From Marchantia polymorpha subsp. ruderalis (lineage: Eukaryota; Streptophyta; Marchantiopsida; Marchantiales; Marchantiaceae), in NCBI GenBank assembly GCA_037833965.1, contig AP031353.1:25794501-25858500 (forward strand): 64,000 nucleotides of DNA, read 5' to 3'. The position numbers were made by a program, and so were the translations under genes. The notes beneath the pieces were generated by a model. It did no database searches. It worked only from the letters and a program-made list of their open reading frames with translations, and was not told where the DNA came from. Numbering within the stretch: position 1 is the stretch's first letter; each line of letters starts with the position of its first letter. This document shows, piece after piece, positions 29,541 through 39,565 of this stretch.

Positions 29541-29588
29541 TGCAGTGTAAGTCACTCAACACACACACTTGAAACTGGAAAAGCACAA
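29541..29588 (-). mobile_element. 5' LTR of element 2, third fragment
   Basis: Begins with the right copy of the target duplication tgcag and continues the minus-strand A LTR interrupted at 14005 (cactcaacacacacacttgaaactgg is the complement of the GT-rich part of the A LTR). It is cut at 29588 by a B LTR; the rest of this LTR is not found in the window. Confidence 0.8.
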
Positions 29589-29989
29589 TGTGGTACCCCA
29601 CTTTTGGTATTTTTGAGTAAATTAAAACATTTTTGGAAAACTGTACCGTGGCAGCAGTGTAAATAGCCTTCGGTGCATCAAAACAGAGTGAATTCGGAAG
29701 ATCGCACAGATTCTCACGGGAACTCGTAGGATCTAGGAGTAGGGTGCAACGTAAGGGACGGGCACCACCCTCCCTGCAAGCTCTGAAGGTATGATCCCTT
29801 CGGCGCAAGGCGCAAAACCCGCCTTCGGCGCTAGAGGAATCCTTCAGAACTGGGTCAATCCCCAAACGCCTTGACTTGGTTAGGGTCTTGTTGGAAAGAG
29901 CTCAACGCGCTGATTTCAACGAGCCCAAGAACGCCACGAACGGATGAGGACTCCGGGAGTTATGAAGGTCGCAAGGTACTCAGCTTTCC

Positions 29990-30190
29990 GCCTGCGCACA
30001 AGCGAAGAAAGTTTTGTCCTATGCGCGGACGAAGGCAGTTCGCATGCGCACAGGCGAAATAGGGTTTTTGACGTAGGCGCGATTGTCGCCTACGCACAGG
30101 CGAGGAAACCTCTGCCCAGGCGGACGAGCGAAGTTTGCCTACGCACAGGCGGTCGCCTGCGCACAGGCGCTAAGGCGTCGGCGGGAAATC
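29990..30190. repeat. Cluster of GC palindromes
   Basis: Units such as gcctgcgcacaagcg, gcctacgcacaggcg and gcctgcgcacaggc, head to tail or in both orientations, at the same place in the B leader as 2867-3374. Similar clusters: 37387-37870, 48378-48441, 50150-50240, 50548-50640 and 57573-57615. Confidence 0.75.
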
Positions 30191-30765
30191 CATTTCTAGG
30201 GCCGAAGGCGGGAAATCCGCCTTCGGAGGTAGGAATTGTACGGCGCCTTCCGCGCCAGCGCAACAGCGCGGACGGGCGAGGAACCGCCGGAGTAGTAAAC
30301 TCCGTACGGACCGTACGAACTATACGGACGGGACGGATGGATCCGCTCTTGGTCGGACGGAGTTGCGGCGGCGAGAGCGCCGACGGAGAGACAAGAGACG
30401 GACAGTCTGGACGGAGTCTGTTGACCGCGGTCAACATCTTCCGCGCCAGCGCAGCAGCGCGGACGCAGTTCGCCTACGCACAGGCGGGTGAAGTTTCGCG
30501 TCGGCGGAACTTCGCCTTAGGCGGAGGAGGATTGGCCGAACTGCGGTACGAACGAGTGTACCGCGCAAGGCGGAAAAGACGCCTTCGGCGTTGCGCACCT
30601 ATGTCCGCGGCGTAGTACGCTCGCGGAGTTTAAATTTGCCAATTCGAGCGTGTGAGTTAAATCGTCGTCGGCGGAGCGTGGAGCCGCGCGTGAGATCGGA
30701 GACCATTTTAGCGTAGAGCCGGCGCAGCCATCAAGTGATTCGACCCTCACGATCAAGAGCCGACC

Positions 30766-31120
30766 ATGACCTTCGACCGGGAGACGGAGAGCGCCCCATT
30801 CTTGAATTCGCGATTCCATTTTCTAGTGCGAGCTGCGCCCGTCCATCTGCTAGCTGCTTAGCATTCCAGACATCGCCGCGCAGAGGATTACTTGTTGATT
30901 GAGAGAGAATTGAGTGCGCGCGATTTGGAATTGAGTGAGATTAGAGTTTGCCGAGGGAGCAAGGAGCTCGAGCGGAGCAAAGAGAGAATTAGCGAGCAAG
31001 CGAATTCCAAGAACGCAATGTCGAGGCTGAACCGATTGCGGATGCTGCCGCTCCGGCTTCCACAGAAGGGGTTGCGCGCCTACGAGGAACGGCTGATTGC
31101 AAGAAAGCTCGATTTCTTGC
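30766..31120 (+). pseudogene. LTR-encoded protein, subfamily B, N-terminal fragment
   Basis: Carries the B-type upstream extension (MTFDRETESAPF...) and the conserved start NAMSRLNRLRMLPLRLPQKGLRAYEERLIARKLDFL. It then ends with its LTR at the rearrangement junction. Broken fossil; only about the first tenth of the protein is present. Confidence 0.75.
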
Positions 31121-31692
31121 GATTTCTTGCTCAATTTCTTGGGCTCGTTAGAATCAACGCGTCGAGCTCTTTCCAACGAGACCCTAACCAAGTCAAGGCG
31201 TTGTGAATTGAGAAAGTTATGAGGGATTCACTCTTCCGCCGAATGCACTCTCTTGCATCGCCGAAGGCGCATCTTCCGGCGGTTCTTCTGCTGAAGGCGT
31301 ACCGCCAAAGTCGCTCTACCGCCGAAGGCCCTCCATCAGTAACTTCCGACACTCATAACTCAGTGACCTCTCATCCGTTTCACAAGTTCTTGGGCTCGTT
31401 AGAACCAGCGCGTCGAGCTCTTTTCAACAAGACCCGAAACAACTCAAGGCGTTACGAATTGAAAAAGTTATGATTATCTACCGCCGAAGGTGCTTAAAGC
31501 GGATCCTGCAGCATGAACCGTCCGTTCCGTCCCAAGCGTCCCACTGTGGCCTAAGCCCTAAACCCCTTGACTGTCCTCGATCCTCTTTTTACTCTGGTTT
31601 CGCGTACCGATTACTATTTACAGCTGCGGCCGCGGTACTTACTATTCAAAAATGTTTTAGTTCAGACAAAAAACAAAAAGTGGGTTACCACA
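31121..31692 (-). mobile_element. LTR start fragment, B-like variant
   Basis: On the minus strand this begins TGTGGTAACCCACTTTTTG at 31692, intermediate between the A and B starts. It includes two inverted-repeat modules (near 31145 and 31397), each followed by a gagttatga-like or aaagttatga-like string. Only the first 570 bp of the LTR remain. Confidence 0.7.
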
Positions 31693-31911
31693 CCTTCCCT
31701 AAGTGCCGGAGGCGCGTGGGTAAAGACACCTCAGCAAAGGAGATCTTGCCGAAGGCGTTTGGCACCGGTACGTCCAACTCCGCGATTCTTTGTGACCCGC
31801 GATCTCCTCAATTCACTCTATTTAACGTACAATTTCCTAACTATAGACACTGCTTCGGTACTTCTTTTTCAAAATTGTTTAAATTCTGCGAAAAAACAAA
31901 AAGTGTGTTAC
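31693..31911 (-). mobile_element. LTR start fragment, subfamily A
   Basis: Complement of the A LTR start (gtaacacactttttgttttttcgcagaatttaaacaatttt..., then tagagtg-aattgaggagatcg). About 220 bp remain, joined directly to gag of the next element at 31911/31912. Confidence 0.75.
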
Positions 31912-33277
31912 GAGGCGGTGGGTCAAACGTCCATGGAGGTGCTCTCCGCCTCACGGGTACCGTAGTGGCCCGATCCACCGGATGATATCGTGGAACCTGC
32001 ATTGCTGAAACTGCAGTAGGGGTGGGAACCGACTGGACGGCGTAGGTCGTTTCTTCGCTAGCCTCTCCATAGTACTGGGGGTGTTCTCCATAGTGCGGTT
32101 GTGCCCACTCTACTGCGTTGACTGGATATGACGAACGGGTGGTAAGGCACTCGGTGTTTGCATGTCCCACCGCTCCGCACGTAGTGCACCACAAGTTCGC
32201 TCGCACTCTCCTGGGTGATTTTCGGCGATCATGGCCGCCTATCACTTGAACTTTGAGGTCGGCGAAGTCCTTCACAAGGGTCTCCATCTTCGAGGCTATG
32301 TCTCCCGGCGCTCTGTCTGTAGTCACTCGTCGGGTGCCCTTCTTCTTCGCTGCCCCATGCTTCTTCCTCTTCTTCTCTTCCTCCGACGATGAGGTTTCCT
32401 CTTCTTCGGATGAGGAACGGTTCTCGTCCGAGGACGATTCTGCCGATGACGGAGTTGCACCTCTGCGTCGTCTTCGCCCTCCCTTCGGTTTTCGCTCCTT
32501 TGACTCCCGTCTCTCTCTCCCTCTTCGGTTGAGAGTGGAAGTTTCGAAGGCTTCGGCCGATGCAATCACATCCTCAATAGTATCGCACTTACTCCGTCGG
32601 CAAAAAGTCTCCATCTCCCGAGTTAAGCCTGTCACGTACCAATCCACAGCTTGCTGTACCGAGAAAGGGGACCCTGGTCCTGTTTTCGGTATTCTGTCAA
32701 GGAGGTCCAGAAATCTCTCAGTGTAGTCACGCAGACTCTCCTTCTTTTCTCGCTGCAGATTACGCAACTTTGTCAATACCCAACTGTCGTAGCCGAGCTC
32801 GCGGAAGCGTCGAAGGAACTTCTCCTTCAGCTGGGCCCATGTTGTCAACCCCGTCGGATCGATGCTCTCGTGATTGTACCAACTTCTCGCTTTCTTCCGC
32901 AGAAGACTTGGAAAGATCCTTAGTCGGTCTTCGTCTGCGATCTCGCGATTAGCAATGGACACCGATTCGAACAACTTGATGTATGAATCTGCATCGTCGT
33001 CATCCCCACTCCCTTTATACTTTGGGTAGGAATGTTTAGTAATCGGCTGAGGTAGCCGCACATTGGCTTGTCCGTCCGCCATCGGTGTGTCTGTCGACAG
33101 TTCTCGGGCGGTCGGTTCTAAATCACGAGGGGGGTCCGTGCAAGGAATATCTAGTAGAACTGTAAGCACCAAGTTTGGTTCCGAGTCGCTGGGGGTAGGT
33201 TCCCCAAGGATGTCGGCCGAACTAGGCTTAGGTACTCTTTTTGGTGTTTTCTTGTTTTGACGCCGTGTCTCTTCCAC
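31912..33277 (-). pseudogene. gag: gag of a B element, truncated
   Basis: About 455 residues open on the minus strand. The basic N-terminus (ETRRQNKKTPKRVPKP) is followed by the capsid-like domain (HSYPKYKGSGDDDDADSYIKL, SWYNHES, LKEKFLRRFRELGYDSW, AVDWYVTGLTREMETFCRR), the Ser/Glu tract, and the first zinc knuckle CTTCGAVGHANTEC. It ends at the junction with an LTR fragment, so later knuckles and protease are absent. About 70 percent similar by eye to gag of element 1, which shows that A and B elements are sister lineages. Truncated fossil. Confidence 0.85.
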
Positions 33278-33397
33278 GGCCTTCTCTGAATCTCGTCAGA
33301 ACCTGCGGACAGCTCTCGCACTTAGGTTGCTCCCGCTAGCTCCAGTCGACATTCACCGAGCATGGCTGCTCGTAAAAACCCCGGTGTTGACGCAACT

Positions 33398-33416
33398 GTC
33401 CCCGGCAGCGGCGCCA
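33398..33416 (-). other. Primer-binding site of the B element
   Basis: Complement reads tggcgccgctgccggggac, identical to element 1, and 22 bases from the LTR end at 33439. Confidence 0.85.
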
Positions 33417-34380
33417 AAAAGAAGTTGTCGGCTTCTTATGTAATAACCCACTAAAGGCTAAAACTGCAATATAGTGGTAGAAAGGTCGAACCCACAGGGA
33501 CATAGGAACACACAGGGTACAAAGTGTCACGTTTAACAGACTATTGAAGAGTTTGAATTCTCAGGCGACTGTCACTCCCAGAAATACTGCAAGTGTCCAC
33601 TCGGAGCGCACTCGGAGGTCGCACAGTGCAGCGTAACACACACACACACACCTGAAACTACAGAAACACAACCCAGAGATCCGTTAGGACCTCTACTTCA
33701 AGATTTCAGGGGGAAGGTCTCTCAAGAGTACACTCAGCGAAGCTGCGGGTAGTGACTTCCAACTCCGGCTTTTACAACACTTCCACTAGCTTGCTGCTAG
33801 CGTAGGAAACCCGGCTTGGACTGCCTACTTCGGATCGAAGTCACTCATACGCGGTGAACAACACTCTCAACTCACAAAACGCGCAGAGAACACAGGTCCG
33901 CACTGAAGAACTCACTGAGAAACATTCCAGTAGCACAATAACAGTCTATTGAAGAGTTTGAATTCTCAGGCACTTGTCATTCCCAGAAATACTACAGGGG
34001 TTACCCTCAAGGCACCTGCTGCAGCGTAACCTGAATTTACAACCAAGGCTTACACGAAGTAGCAAAACTTCACTTTGGCATTCAGGGGAAAAATCCCGAA
34101 GGACTACAATCAGAAACAAACACTCGAAGGTGTAGGGGCGAAACTATTCAAGTATCTAACTAGTCACTGGCTCTTAGCATCGGCAATCACCCGCAGGTGT
34201 AGATCCGAACTACTCAAGTCTCTAACCAATGTACTAGCTCTGAACATTCGGCCGAAGACCTTCAGCTACAAAATGCGGAACGCCAAGTTGAAGCTCCTCT
34301 TGCGTGGTGACAGAACTAAGTACACAAACACGCAGAGAAAATGAGTTCCTGATCTGCACTTCCGAAATTGGGAAAGAACC

Positions 34381-34411
34381 CCAGGCAAAACGCCTGGAAC
34401 TATTTTATACC
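34381..34411 (-). promoter_or_regulatory. LTR TATA box and hairpin, B LTR
   Basis: Complement reads ggtataaaa then ccaggc-gtttt-gcctgg (34381-34397). The hairpin stem differs from that of subfamily A at one base pair, with both sides changed (A-T to C-G). Confidence 0.65.
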
Positions 34412-34445
34412 TTCTAAGTCCTACCTAGCACTACACTGCACTACG

Positions 34446-37099
34446 CTACACGCCTGCACGGAACCATGCTACACTACACTCCGCGGAACCTGTGCTACGT
34501 CTCCTGCGCGACGGACTGCCGCGCACTAACTCCCTACCCTGCCAGTCTTCCGCTCGACTGCGCAGTCCCAATCGCTGCAACGCCGCGGACACCTCCACTT
34601 CGAGGGCGGACATGGTATCCCGCGCCTTCGACAGAAAAGCGTCGAGCTTCTTTGCTACCTTCCGCCGACTCCTTCTGTCGCCTGACAACAACCCGGCCGC
34701 GCGAAGTTCAAACTCACGCAGTGTGAGTTTCTCGTGCGCCGCCACTTCCCAGTGGGCGTAGCCCTTGAGACAGTGGGCGACACGCCTCGCCGTCTCCACC
34801 TTTGTGCGATCTGCCTCCTGCCTGCGATCCTCTTCAATTACCACTACTTGCGATTCGGCCTCAGCACGTTGCGCTCTCAATTCGCCACACTCTAACTGTA
34901 GCCTACGGATTACATCCTCATCCGCCTGTCGTGCGAGCTGACACTGCTTTAACAACCGCGTCTGTCGCACGAGCTCCTCTGACAAAATCCGATTCTGGGC
35001 CTGCTCAGAAATTAGTGCTTCCGTGATCTTCACCTGCTCCTTGGTGAGCTCTTACAGTTTCCCATCCCTCACCTTCTCGGAGTACTTGTAGAATTTCTGA
35101 TTGAGTTTATACTGACCCCACAAGCATTCATGCTTCTCCTTCAATTCTCTCAACTCCTGGTCCACTCTAGCTAGTAGCTTGCTGGTGTGGACTTTAGTGC
35201 GAGTCCGCCTGCGCACTAACTCGATGTAAGATCCCGGCTGAAGTGGGTCGGCGTATTTATCGACTTTGCGATCCAAATACCTCAGCAACAGAATCACCTG
35301 CTCAGAGAGCGCCGCCGCCGGCGCTCCAACAATTTCCTCCTCCTCCTCCTCGGTGTCCCCTGCTCCTAACATTTCTTCGGTGGAGCCTCCGTCGTCATCA
35401 TCCGAGTGGAGAATTTCAGTCGCCATTGATTGCGTCGGCGACTGACCCGAGTGGGGCTGCACGTCGTCGACGTGTGCTGCCTGCGAAGGCACTGCTGCAG
35501 CCTCGCTGCTCTTCGCCAAAATGTCTAAGGCGGTAGGCGAATGTGCCCGTGCTGCATCCCCGCCGCCCGCTCGTTGGTCGTCTACCGTATCCTCTCTGCC
35601 GCCGACGTCCGCCGCCGAAGGCGATCGAGCGGAGGGTGGCTGCGCGGGGTTTGATTGCGCATCGCGCACCAAAATTTCATCCCGCGGACAGTCACTTCGC
35701 TCCTCCGCCTGTTGCTGCTCCCTTGATCGGTCCGCGGGGGCTGTGCATGGCCTGTGCGCAGGCGCAAATGCCGGCGCCTTGTCCGCCGCAAGTGTAGCGC
35801 CGCGGACGTCCATCGCCAAAGGCGACATGGCCGGGGGCCGCTCGCCCGATGTCCCTTGGCCCTGAGGCCCTACCGCCGAAGGCGCATCTACCGGCGGATT
35901 ACCCGCCGATGGTGCGGCCTCCGCACGCTCCCTGCTCGTATCTCCTCGGCTCGAAGGTCCTGGCGCCGAAGGCGCAAATCGCGGCGCGTTGTGCGCCGGA
36001 GGATCTGGCCCCGAAGGCCGGTGTCTCGTAGGCGGCTCTTCCGCCGGCTCCTTCCCCTTCCTACGTTGGAACGGGGGTGATTCCTGCCTGTGCACAGGCG
36101 GCACGTGTGGAGGTGGTCCCTCCGCCTTGACGGAGTAGAAGTCGGTGACTCCTCTGCATCAGTGTCGACCTTATTCTCCCGCACATACTTCCCGGGATGG
36201 TCGACGGACAACGGCGGAAAACGCGCAAGCTCCGCCGCTGTCAAACAATTCCGCTCTCGATAAAAATTGATGAGGAAAGGAGAGAGATGGTTTAGAGTTC
36301 CCCCCTTCTCCTAAAAAGCGTGCTGTCGCATCACCCTGTGCAGGATGCTAGCCTAGTGAATTGGAGTTCCCTCGATGACACACTCCACAAAAGAGACCTG
36401 CCACAATGTGATGTAGCAGGCGCGGTGTGGCTGCAGTAATTGCATCAGCGCCGCGGACAAAGTCCGGCGGAATCGATCCTTGTAATCGCGGGTCCTGTAC
36501 CCATTCTTGGTAGACCTCCCGGTCTTGAACAGCTCCACAAATTGCGCCTCTTCCTGCTTGGTCACCTTGATGCTCTCACTGTCGAAGAGGAGGTGCCCTG
36601 GCATGCCGGCACATCTCCCCAATGCCTGCGCCCAATCTTGGACTGTCCACCGATCAACATGCGGACGCAATCCGCGCGAGGGTGGTCCCTGTGGCTCTAG
36701 CCACTCACGCACCATATCCGCACAGATGTAGTTCCATCCCCATAGCAAGAAATCGAGCTTTCTTGCTATCAAGCGCTCCTCGAAAGCGCGCAGCCCGTTC
36801 TGTGGTAGACGAAGCGGCAGCATCCGCAATCGGCCCGGTCTCGTCATTGCGTTCCTGGAGTTCGCTCGCCCGCTCATTCTACTTCCGCACCGCTCGAGCT
36901 CCTTTCTTCCTCGGCAAACTCTAATCGCCCTCAATTCCAAATCACGCGCACTCACTTCTCCCTCAATCACCAAGAAATCCTCTGCGCGGCGATGTCGAGA
37001 ATGCTTAGCAGCCAGCAGATGGACGCGCGCAGCTCGCACAAGAGAATGGAATCGCGAATTCAAGAATGGGACGCTCTCCGCCGCCTGGTCGAAGGTCAT
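34446..37099 (-). pseudogene. LTR-encoded protein, subfamily B copy (broken)
   Basis: Contains the upstream extension (MTFDQAAESVPF), the N-terminal domain (LGRCAGMPGHLLFDSESIKVTKQEEAQ in pieces, NGYRTRDYKDRFRR), the Pro/Ser/Ala-rich middle, SPTALDILAKSS, PLLRYLDRK-like residues, the coiled coil and the tail RRRRSTGSAECSVAWFRAGV. Fossil with about four breaks. All conserved motifs are still in order, and the C-terminal tail is almost unchanged from subfamily A. Confidence 0.78.
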
Positions 37100-38284
37100 G
37101 GTCGGCTCTTGCTCGTGGAGGACGTCTCAATTGATGGCCGCGCCGGCTCTACGCTGAAACGGTCTCCGCTCTCACGCGCGGCTTCACGCTCCGCCGTCGC
37201 CGATTAAACTCTCACGCTCGAATTGGCGGATTTGAACTCCGCGAGCGGACTACACCGCGGACATGGGTGCGCAGCGCCGAAGGCGAGTTTTCCGCCTTGC
37301 GCGATACACTCGTTCGTACCGCTCCTCAGCCAATCTCCTTCTGCCTCGACGCGTGTGTCCGCATGTCGGACAAAAGTTCAACTCCCGCCTGCGCGCAGGC
37401 AGACTCCTCGGTGGATTCTCCGCCGGCGCGGAACTTCATCCTCCTGTGCACAGGCGAATTCCGTCCGCGGCGACGCGCTGGCGCGGAAGGCGTTGATCGC
37501 GGTCAACCGTCTCCGTCCAGACTGTCCGTTCCTTGTCTCTTCGTCGGCGCTCCCGCCGCCGCAACTCCGTCCGTCCAAGAGCGCATCCATCCGTCCCGTC
37601 CGTACGGTCCGTACGGATTTGACTATTCTGGCAGCTCCTTCCCCGGCAGCGGCGCTGCGCTGGCGCAGAAGGCGCCGTACAATTTCTACCTCACAAGGCG
37701 CATTTCTAGGGCCCAAGGCGGATTTCCCGCCGACGCCGAAGCGTCTGTACACAGGCGGACGCCTGTGCGTAGGCAAACTTCGCGCCTACCTCAAACCCTA
37801 TTTCGCCTGTGCACAGGCGAACTTCCTTCGTCCGCGCATAGGACAAAACTTCTCCGCCTGTGCGCAGGCGAAGAGTTGAGTATCTTACAACCTTCATAAC
37901 TCCCGGAGTCCTTATCCGCTGTTGGCGTTCTTGGGCTCGTTGGAATCAGTGCGTCGAGTTCTTTCCAACGAGACCCTAGCTAAGTCAAGGCGTCCGGGGT
38001 TTGACCTAAATATGAAGGATTTCCCTACCGCCGCGGACGCAGCTCCGAAGGCGGGCTCTGCGCCTTGCGCCGTAGGGATCCTAACTGCAGGGCTCGCAGG
38101 GAGGGTGGTGCCCGTCCTTACTGCTGCACCCAACTCCTAGATTCTACGAGATCCCTCGAGAATCTCCGCGATCTTCCGAATTCACTCTGTTTTGATGCAC
38201 CGAAGGCTATTTACATTGCTGCTAGGGTACAGTTTTCCAAAAATGTTTTAATTTCCTCAAAATTACCAAAAGTGGGGTACCACA

Positions 38285-38557
38285 CCTGGCAATACGTCCG
38301 GACAGATCCGCCTTCTTCACTAGGTGCTGTAATGCGTAGTGATCCACATGAAACACAAACTCATAGCAGATCAAATAATGCGTTAACTTCTTACAGGAGT
38401 ATACCATTCCCAACGCCTCCCTCTCAGTTGTTGTGTACTTCTTCTCTGCTACTGACAACTGACGGCTCGCGAAGTAAATCGGGTAGTCCTTCTTGTTGTC
38501 ATCCTTCTGACTGAGAACTACTCCAATTGCAAATGTCGACGTGTCTACATAGACATG
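38285..38557 (-). pseudogene. pol: pol scrap (RNase H region)
   Basis: 273 bp matching the RNase H region of pol on the minus strand (TTEREALGMVYSCKKL, ICYEFVFHVDHYALQHLVKKADLSGRIA). It is trapped between the start of one LTR (38284) and the end of another (38558). It is the visible target of both insertions and resembles the same region of element 2 (about 4556-4830). Confidence 0.85.
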
Positions 38558-39500
38558 TGTAATAACCCACTAAAGGCTAAAACTGCAATATAGTGGTAGA
38601 AAGGTCGAACCCACAGGGACAGAGGAACACACAGGGTACAAAGTGTCACGTTTAACAAACTATTGAGGAGTTTGAATTCTCAAGCGACTGTCACTCCCAG
38701 AAATACTGCAAGTGTCCACTCGGAGCGCACTCGGAGGTCGCACAGTGCAGCGTAACACACACACACACACCTGAAACTACAGAAACACAACCCAGAGATC
38801 CGTTAGGACCTCTACTCAAGATTTCAGGGGGAAGGTCTCTCAAGAGAACACTCAGCGAAGCTGCGGGTAGTGACTCCCAACTCCGGCTTTTACAACACTT
38901 CCACTAGCTTGCTGCTAGCGTAGGAAACCCGGGTTGGACTGCCTACTTCGGATCGAAGTCACTCATACGCGGTGAACAACACTCTCAACTCACAAAACGC
39001 GCAGAGAACACAAGTCCGCACTGAAGGACTCACTGAGAAACATTCGAGTAACACACCATAACAGTCTATTGAAGAGTTTGAATTCTTAGGCACTTGTCAT
39101 TTCCAGAAATACTACAGGGGTTACCCCAAAGGCACCTACTGCAGCGTAACCTGAATTTACAACCAAGGCTTACACGAAGTAGCAAAACTTCACTTTGGCA
39201 TTCAGGGGAAAAATCCCGAAGGAGTACAATCAGGAACAAACACTCGAAGGTGTAGGGGCGAAACTATTCAAGTATCTAACTAGTCACTGGCTCTTAGCAT
39301 CGGCAATCACCCGCAGGTGTAGATCCAAACTACTCAAGTCTCTAACCAATGTACTAGCTCTGAACATTCGGCCGAAGGCCTTCAGCTACACAATGCGGAT
39401 CGCTAAGGTGTAGCTCCTCGTGCGTGGTGACAGAACTAAGAACACAAACACGCAGAGAAAATGAGTTTTTGATCTGCACTTCTGATGTTGGGAAAGATCA

Positions 39501-39529
39501 CAAGGCAAGACGCCTTGAACTACTTTATA
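39501..39529 (-). promoter_or_regulatory. LTR TATA box and hairpin
   Basis: Complement reads tataaag (39523-39529) and caaggc-gtctt-gccttg (39501-39517). Confidence 0.65.
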
Positions 39530-39565
39530 CCTTCTAAGTCCTAACTAACACTACACTACACAATG

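Larger units (their letters stand above)
29589..31120 (+). mobile_element. LTR of subfamily B, left part only
   Basis: Starts TGTGGTACCCCAC at 29589 inside the element 2 LTR fragment. It holds the B leader with the inverted-repeat module, a palindrome cluster (29990-30190) and the start of the LTR-encoded frame. It stops at about 31120, where it meets a minus-strand LTR piece in a short repeated gatttcttgc. Truncated fossil. Confidence 0.85.
31912..33438 (-). mobile_element. Interior fragment (primer site and gag) of a B element
   Basis: Lies between the LTR end at 33439 and the LTR scrap at 31911. It contains a perfect primer-binding site and most of gag up to just before the second zinc knuckle. 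The rest of the interior is missing from this place. It belongs to the same minus-strand element as the LTR 33439-38284. Confidence 0.85.
33439..38284 (-). mobile_element. 5' LTR of the B element
   Basis: Complete from end (TGTAATAACCC at 33439) to start (GGTACCACA at 38276-38284) on the minus strand, 4,846 bp. It holds the TATA/hairpin pair (34381-34411), a broken LTR-encoded frame (34446-37099), a palindrome cluster (37387-37870) and the inverted-repeat module (37936-37972). Its start abuts a piece of pol, so it was inserted in another element. Fossil. Confidence 0.9.
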
